From assembly GCA_964401355.1 (NCBI GenBank), contig CAYNYJ010000095.1, positions 1 to 9,892 on the forward strand: a stretch of 9,892 bases of DNA, given 5' to 3'. Source of the stretch: SZUA-152 sp964401355 (lineage in GTDB: Bacteria > Pseudomonadota > Gammaproteobacteria > SZUA-152). The notes beneath the pieces are model-generated. The model was not told the origin of the DNA. It searched no databases and worked only from the letters and a program-made list of their open reading frames with translations. Both the position numbers and the translations under genes were made by a program. Shown here in pieces: positions 5,737 through 9,892 of the stretch (positions within the stretch are counted from its first letter, which is position 1; the number at the start of each line of letters is the position of its first letter).

Positions 5737-6681
5737 TCAGAGTTGCTTTTTCGGTAACGCGCGGCTGAGAATTCCCGAAAAGACCGTGCAGCTCAACAGA
5801 AACAGGTGCAGATTGATGGCGGCGGTGAGGGCGTCGGCGGCGCTGATGCCAAACGGGATGAGTCCTGCAACGACGCCTGCTTCAAAGGTGCCTGCGCCAG
5901 CGATGCCGTGGATGGGTAAGACGCTGGTGAGGTCTCCGGCGGTGGCCCCCAGCCAGGCGGCGGCAAATTCCGTATCGCTGAACAGCATCAGCACCCAGGC
6001 GAATACTGTCAGCTTCAATATCCAGTTGAGCACTGTCCACATCCAGGAACGCCAGAATTTGGCATGATCCTGGGGCAGGCTTTCCAGAATCATGCGCAGG
6101 AGCGTCCATACCTTGCCCTGATGATGGTCGATGGCCTTCAGCCAGGGGCGATAAAGCCGGAAGGCCAGCCAGGGCAGGGATAACCAGAGTACGGTGCTGA
6201 CAGCGACCGCCCACAGTGGCAGGAAATCCTTGCCGGCCACCAGCAGGGCGAGTACCAGCAGAGTGTGCAGGTCCAGCAGCCGGAACCAGAGCAGGGCGGG
6301 GATGGAGCGTACTGCGGGGATGGAAAAATAACGTGACATAAGTACTGGAAAGCTGAGTTCGCCAGTGCGCATGGGGAGCAGGTTGTTGAGCATGTTGTGC
6401 TGTAACGAGAGGCGCAGGCAGAGGGTGAAGCGATGTTTCATTTCGGCGCGGAAAAAATCATAAATGCGCAGTGTGCGCAGGCCGTAGGTGACAAAAATCA
6501 GGCTCACGGCCGTTATCAGAGGCAGGGTGTCGAGATCTTTCCAGGGGGCGAGCAGTTTTACCCAGCCGATAAAATATTCAACGAAGACCACGAATGCCAG
6601 TAGGATTAGTGTACCGAATATGTATTTCAGCAGGCCTTTTTTATGAGTGGCAGAGGGTTGCGGCGGTGTTTGTGTGTTCAA
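5737..6681 (-). CDS. UPF0104 / lysylphosphatidylglycerol synthase-like integral membrane protein
   Basis: 314 residues with about seven to eight hydrophobic segments, a polytopic inner-membrane protein of the PF03706 type. This is the transmembrane flippase-like domain found in MprF and in stand-alone proteins next to glycosyltransferases. The family signature is HNMLNNLLPMRTGELSFPVL (residues 95–114), with the conserved N…LP.R.GE core. A second conserved region, TSVLPIHGIAGAGTFEAG, lies near the C-terminus. There is no C-terminal aminoacyltransferase domain, so it is not a full MprF. The start is TTG 6681: GAGGT lies 4 bases upstream (6686–6690) and the first helix begins near residue 18. 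Its divergent neighbour is a GT-C glycosyltransferase. The pair plausibly handles a polyprenyl-linked or lipid substrate, but this is inference from context. Confidence 0.85.
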   Translation of the reverse strand: MNTQTPPQPSATHKKGLLKYIFGTLILLAFVVFVEYFIGWVKLLAPWKDLDTLPLITAVSLIFVTYGLRTLRIYDFFRAEMKHRFTLCLRLSLQHNMLNNLLPMRTGELSFPVLMSRYFSIPAVRSIPALLWFRLLDLHTLLVLALLVAGKDFLPLWAVAVSTVLWLSLPWLAFRLYRPWLKAIDHHQGKVWTLLRMILESLPQDHAKFWRSWMWTVLNWILKLTVFAWVLMLFSDTEFAAAWLGATAGDLTSVLPIHGIAGAGTFEAGVVAGLIPFGISAADALTAAINLHLFLLSCTVFSGILSRALPKKQL

Positions 6682-6685
6682 GCTG

Positions 6686-6690
6686 ACCTC
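6686..6690 (-). promoter_or_regulatory. Ribosome binding site supporting a TTG start
   Basis: GAGGT on the minus strand, 4 bases before TTG 6681. It supports a rare start codon for the UPF0104 gene; no ATG is available before the first helix. Confidence 0.55.
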
Positions 6691-6789
6691 GGTATTATTG
6701 CAGGGTACAGGCCCCGGTCTGGTTGGCTGTTATTCTAATCTTCTCTTTCCATAATCTCCAGGATTTAGCGATACTGGGCTTGTCAGTGA

Positions 6790-6805
6790 CATGGCGCAGG
6801 CCATG
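6790..6805. promoter_or_regulatory. Short palindrome in the GT39 gene leader
   Basis: CATGGC-GCAG-GCCATG is a perfect 6-bp inverted repeat in the divergent region between the UPF0104 and glycosyltransferase genes, 18 bases before a terminator-like hairpin. It may be an operator or part of a leader RNA structure. Confidence 0.3.
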
Positions 6806-6823
6806 GTGAAGTTTAGATGATGA

Positions 6824-6853
6824 GATGCCGGCTCAAACGGCATCACTTTTTTT
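6824..6853 (+). terminator. Intrinsic terminator in the leader just before the glycosyltransferase gene
   Basis: GATGCCG and CGGCATC form a 7-bp G/C-rich stem with a 7-base loop, followed at once by ACTTTTTTT. The T-tract makes it plus-strand specific. It ends only 21 bases before ATG 6875, with no plus-strand gene upstream in the divergent region. It would therefore end either a short untranslated RNA or an attenuated leader of the glycosyltransferase mRNA. Confidence 0.65.
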
Positions 6854-6874
6854 AAAACGCATAACATAAAATAT

Positions 6875-8455
6875 ATGACTATTGTGACTCCTAATTCTGT
6901 CGTTGACCCTCGGGCATTCAGTACTAAAACGCTGCAATTATTCTTGCTGCTCGCGGTGGCGGTGAGTTTTTACCTGAATATTTACGCGATTCCGTTATTT
7001 GACCTCGATGAAGGCGCCTTCAGCGAGGCCACCCGCGAGATGTTTGTGCGCGGCGATTTCATCTCCACCTTCCTTGATGGCCAGCCGCGCTACGATAAAC
7101 CGATTTTGATTTACTGGTTGCAGGCGGTCAGCGTCTGGTTGTTTGGTATTAATGAATTTGCTTTCCGACTGCCCTCGGCGGTGGCGGCGACGCTGTGGGT
7201 GCTGGCAGTGTTTGCCTTTGTGCGTCGGGTGCGGGATGAACGCAGTGCTCTGTTGGCGGCAATCATCACTGCCACCGCGTTTGAGGTGTCGATAATGGCC
7301 AAGGCGGCCACCGCGGACGCGCTGTTGAACCTGTTTATTGCCAGCGCCTTGTTTTGCGTTTACCTGTATTGGAAAGAACGTGAACGGCGCTGGCTGTTAT
7401 TGATATTTACGTTCATTGGTTTGGGTTTTTTGACCAAGGGGCCGGTCGCAGTGTTGGTGCCATTGGCGGTGAGTTTTTTATTTTTTACGGTTAAAAAAGA
7501 ATTGAGTGTTTGGTTGAAAATGGTTTTCAACCCGTTGGGAATTGTGATTTTTGTGGCAATTGCCATGCCCTGGTACGTGGCGCAATACCTCAAAGAAGGT
7601 GATGCCTTTATTCAAGGCTTTTTCTTTAAACACAATATTGATCGCTTTGGTGGCGCCATGGAGCAACACGGCGGCGGTATTTTTTATTACCTGCCGGTGC
7701 TGCTGGTGGCGGTGTTGCCGTTTACCACGGTTTTCATTAAAGCCTTGCTGAACGTTAAACAGCTGCTACGTGATGAACTGAGTCTGTTTGCGCTGATCTG
7801 GCTGGTGTTTGTGGTGGGCTTCTTTTCCCTGTCCGGCACCAAACTACCGCACTACGTGCTGTACGGTTTGACGGGCATGTTTGTGGTTATTGCGTTGTGG
7901 GCGGACAAGGTGGAATCAAAGCTCTGGCTATTCATGCCACAGCTGGTGCTGTTCGTGATTTTATTGCTGTTGCCGGAAATTATCGATGGCGTGCTGCCCG
8001 GGGTGAAGGATCTTTACCTGCGTGAAATGCTCGCCGAATATGAGTCCCATTTCTCATTAGTCTACCGGTTGTTTTTTGTGGCCGCGATTATGTTCAGCAT
8101 TTGGTGTATGGGTGAACGCCAGTTTTTGGCCTCGGACAAGCTGGTGATGAGCGGTGTGCTCACGGCCTTTTCACTGTCCGCATTTTTGTTGCCGGTACTG
8201 GCGGGCCTGCACCAGGGGCCGATAAAAGAAGCCGCGCTGTTGGCAAAAAGCTATCCCGAAAATATCACGGTAGTGCGTTGGCATTTGAATACCCCGAGCT
8301 TCAGTGTTTATCGTCAGCGCGTGACCGAGACGCGTCGGCCGCAACGGGGCGAAATTGTATTAACCAAATCGAAATATTTATCGCAAATCGAGCCTTACGA
8401 AATACTTTATCACAAAGGCGGGGTGGTGTTGGCGCGTTTGATTGAAGCTGATTAG
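6875..8455 (+). CDS. GT-C glycosyltransferase, ArnT/PMT-like (GT39 family)
   Basis: 526 residues, an inner-membrane enzyme with about 11–12 hydrophobic segments. Family members use a polyprenyl-phosphate sugar to glycosylate a lipid or protein on the periplasmic side, as ArnT does with aminoarabinose on lipid A. The first periplasmic loop holds the diagnostic acidic motif FDLDEGAFSEATREM (residues 42–56, D45-E46), followed by LDGQPRYDKPILIYWLQ. The middle has GFLTKGPVAVLVPL and FFFKHNIDRFGG…H…GIFYYLP, and then FFSLSGTKLPHYVL, all typical of ArnT-like proteins. The remaining ~100 residues form a soluble C-terminal region. The substrate cannot be told; the neighbours are not an arn operon. ATG 6875 has no visible Shine–Dalgarno, and GTG 6884 is an alternative. 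It stands alone, divergent from the UPF0104 gene. Confidence 0.9.
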   Translation: MTIVTPNSVVDPRAFSTKTLQLFLLLAVAVSFYLNIYAIPLFDLDEGAFSEATREMFVRGDFISTFLDGQPRYDKPILIYWLQAVSVWLFGINEFAFRLPSAVAATLWVLAVFAFVRRVRDERSALLAAIITATAFEVSIMAKAATADALLNLFIASALFCVYLYWKERERRWLLLIFTFIGLGFLTKGPVAVLVPLAVSFLFFTVKKELSVWLKMVFNPLGIVIFVAIAMPWYVAQYLKEGDAFIQGFFFKHNIDRFGGAMEQHGGGIFYYLPVLLVAVLPFTTVFIKALLNVKQLLRDELSLFALIWLVFVVGFFSLSGTKLPHYVLYGLTGMFVVIALWADKVESKLWLFMPQLVLFVILLLLPEIIDGVLPGVKDLYLREMLAEYESHFSLVYRLFFVAAIMFSIWCMGERQFLASDKLVMSGVLTAFSLSAFLLPVLAGLHQGPIKEAALLAKSYPENITVVRWHLNTPSFSVYRQRVTETRRPQRGEIVLTKSKYLSQIEPYEILYHKGGVVLARLIEAD

Positions 8456-8461
8456 GGTTTT

Positions 8462-8499
8462 GTAGGGTGTACCCACAGGGCATAAAGGCAATGCCCACC
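8462..8499 (+). repeat. Third copy of the GTAGGGTGTACC…GCCCACC repeat
   Basis: 38 bases that match the arms at 562–599 and 624–662 with a few changes (GTAGGGTGTACC, GGGCATAAA, GCCCACC). It starts 6 bases after the glycosyltransferase stop. This copy has no inverted partner, so it cannot form the long hairpin seen after mrp. Confidence 0.75.
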
Positions 8500-8564
8500 G
8501 AAAGGCTAGTGTGTGGATTCTCAGCCTTGATAGTACAGAGGATGTTTTATTTTTTTAGCTAAGG

Positions 8565-8990
8565 GCTGCGAGTTACTTTTCTTTGCACGGCCAAAGAAAA
8601 GTAACCAAAAGAAAAGCCGCTCTACGATTTTGTCACTACGTGACTACCCCGCGCTTCTCGCCTTCATTGGCGCAAAAATAAACTCGCTTCGCTCAAACAA
8701 ATTTTTGCTCAATCCAATGCAGGCTGCGATGCTCGGCAACATCGAAGGGACAAAGGTCAAAACCCCAGATTCAAGAATCTACGACGCAGTTCAGTCCCGT
8801 CATCCTTCGTTGAGTACCGCAGGGATTTTGCGGAAAAGCGAGCGGTGTCTGAGGGAGCGTAGCGACCGAGTTTAGCTCGTGCGCAAAATTCTGAGGAGCG
8901 CAAGGTACCGCGCAACGCGCGGCGAGGGATCGGGTGGCTTTTTCCTTGGTTCTGTTTCTTTTGGCCACTCAAAAGAAATGAATACGCAGC
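8565..8990. mobile_element. 426-bp non-coding element with folded terminal inverted repeats
   Basis: The ends are imperfect inverted repeats of about 54 bases. Both begin GCTGCG, share CTTTTG/CTTTG…GGCCAAA…ACCAA, and end near AAAAGCC. Each end is itself palindromic. On the left, GTTACTTTTCTTTG pairs perfectly with CAAAGAAAAGTAAC (8572–8605, 6-base loop). On the right, TTTCTTTTG pairs with CAAAAGAAA (8955–8978, 6-base loop). The interior has short frames (for example 8630–8875), but none has gene-like features. I recall similar palindromes scattered in many gammaproteobacterial genomes but know no firm name. No clear target duplication was found, so the exact outer boundaries are uncertain. 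The flanks 8500–8564 and 8991–9074 show nothing recognisable. Confidence 0.65.
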
Positions 8991-9074
8991 TTCCGCCAGG
9001 AAAACAATAAAACAACTGAACGATTAGCTGTGGAACTCCCGTTAATATTTCGCTGGGGTTCGCAGCCGCGTACC

Positions 9075-9845
9075 TCAACTTACCGGCTCAATATTTAGAG
9101 AAAAGCTTTTATCACAGAGTGATGCAGAATAAAGTTTAACTGGGTGGTTTCGTTCTTTAACCCAGCCTATTACTTTTTCTCTATTCTTTTTTGATATCTG
9201 CGCACCTAGTATTATTCCAGTTAATGCTTGTGGTGGGACTTTGTACACCCCGGGGCCTTCTAAGTATTGAATTAATCGCCATTCATTTTCATAGCGCCAT
9301 TGTTCAGATTTTGTTAGCAATGCAGCCTCCAGCATTTCATTGTTACTCTGACGATATGGATTAATTCTTGGCCGAATAGGTGGATATTTTACCTCTTGAG
9401 ACTGCGCATAAAATTCAAACTGCCAATTGAATTTTATGCATATTCCCTGGTGGGAATCAGCGTAGTGTGACCACATCAAAATATCATCTGGTTTTGAAGA
9501 AAGGCATAATACTCCAGTTTTTTCAGTTATTTTATTCGTGTGCTCACGCTGTATGCGCTTCATGGATTTAGGGTTTTTCGGGTTTCTGTCAGGGTCTTTG
9601 AGCATTGTTTTTGCTTCTTGTCGACGCTGGTTTCGATTGAGATCCGGTTTAAATTTCTTTAAAAGTTTTTCGTAGTATGAGGTTATTTCCTTATCGGTAG
9701 CTTCGAATGTAAAGACTGGCCGGCAATCGAATGGATCATTGAAAGAAGATGGTTTGGGAAAATATAACTCGTCATGGCAGATTATACGTTCAACATACCC
9801 GCAGGATTTTGCACTCAGGCTTCTGTATTTATATAAGTATGTCAC
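9075..9845 (-). CDS. DUF2971 protein, 5' end abutting an insertion element
   Basis: 256 residues, cytosolic, with no signal peptide or membrane segment. It has the DUF2971 pattern: LYKYRSL at the very N-terminus, ELYFPKPSSFNDPFDCR (27–42), GVLCLSSKPDDILMWSHYADSHQGICIKFN (111–140), and SEQWRYENEWRLI (180–192). The molecular function of the family is unknown. The open frame begins at GTG 9845, and that GTG is the outermost triplet of the transposon terminal repeat beginning at 9843. The natural start codon was probably one codon before Thr2 (family proteins begin close to LYKYR) and has been replaced by the element, which by chance supplies an in-frame GTG with a weak GGGA ahead of it. The original promoter must lie beyond the element, so expression is doubtful. 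The gene is more A/T-rich than the housekeeping genes. No partner gene is adjacent and no terminator was seen after its stop. Confidence 0.8.
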   Translation of the reverse strand: MTYLYKYRSLSAKSCGYVERIICHDELYFPKPSSFNDPFDCRPVFTFEATDKEITSYYEKLLKKFKPDLNRNQRRQEAKTMLKDPDRNPKNPKSMKRIQREHTNKITEKTGVLCLSSKPDDILMWSHYADSHQGICIKFNWQFEFYAQSQEVKYPPIRPRINPYRQSNNEMLEAALLTKSEQWRYENEWRLIQYLEGPGVYKVPPQALTGIILGAQISKKNREKVIGWVKERNHPVKLYSASLCDKSFSLNIEPVS

Positions 9846-9892
9846 TGCTGTCCCGTTAACGAGTAAGTAAAGAGGCCTGATTCACCCATGAT
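9843..9892 (+). mobile_element. Left end of a probable insertion sequence (continues past window)
   Basis: CACTGCTGTCCCGTTAAC at 9843–9860 is identical over 17–18 bases to both inverted termini of the 260-bp element after dcd, and is oriented so that the element runs rightwards out of the window. Sequence beyond base 18 differs from both ends of that element. An ATG at 9888, with AGAGG at 9871–9875, is a possible transposase start, but only five bases of it are visible. The 9 bases outside the end (9834–9842, TAAGTATGT) are the predicted target duplication. Confidence 0.6.

Noticed and set aside
8630..8875. 81-codon frame in the 426-bp element
   Set aside because: Its composition follows the repeat element and no recognisable domain or ribosome site is present. 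Overlapping frames on the other strand are equally long.
1..9892. CRISPR array, tRNA or rRNA genes, or a known defence operon
   Set aside because: No regularly spaced direct repeats, no cloverleaf or rRNA-like sequence was seen. DUF2971 alone, without partners, is not enough to propose a defence system.

Overview
The window looks like a stretch of a gammaproteobacterial chromosome. The mrp–dcd pair at the left edge is a common gammaproteobacterial arrangement, and the Dcd protein is of the kind seen in pseudomonads and relatives. A PEP-CTERM protein and a small multiheme c-type cytochrome suggest an environmental, respiring Gram-negative (for example a methylotroph or sulfur oxidiser). That last narrowing is inference. 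GC content is moderate in the housekeeping part and drops in the accessory genes near 3.6–4.1 kb and 9.1–9.8 kb.

Layout. Bases 1–1421 (+) hold the C-terminal half of the Fe–S carrier ATPase Mrp/ApbC and a complete dCTP deaminase (dcd). Three unrelated palindromic repeats are packed into the ~310 bases between them. A 260-bp non-autonomous transposable element (17-bp terminal inverted repeats, perfect 9-bp target duplication) has inserted between dcd and a strong terminator. On the minus strand, 1782–2618 encodes a secreted von Willebrand A-domain protein with a PEP-CTERM sorting tail. A small tetraheme cytochrome-like gene (about 2937–3401, +) and a DUF7689-like gene broken by a one-base shift in a C6 run (3584–4098, +) follow. 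On the minus strand, 4245–6681 holds three co-directional genes: a UPF0104/LPG-synthase-like integral membrane protein, a DUF3108 exported protein, and a DUF1269-like two-helix membrane protein. Divergent from these is a GT-C (ArnT/PMT-like, GT39) glycosyltransferase at 6875–8455 (+). Its leader contains a complete terminator-like hairpin.

The right end (8456–9892) is mobile DNA. It has another copy of the post-stop-codon repeat seen after mrp, a 426-bp element whose imperfect ~54-bp terminal inverted repeats each fold on themselves, and a DUF2971 gene on the minus strand. The 5' end of that gene coincides exactly with the terminal repeat of what is probably a full insertion sequence running off the window. 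That terminal repeat is the same sequence that bounds the 260-bp element after dcd, so the window shows a likely parent element and its short derivative.

The GT-C transferase and the divergent UPF0104 protein plausibly act together on envelope lipids or glycans. I see no CRISPR array, tRNA, rRNA or recognisable defence operon. The most interesting material is the repeat and transposon biology, rather than a clearly new multi-gene system.
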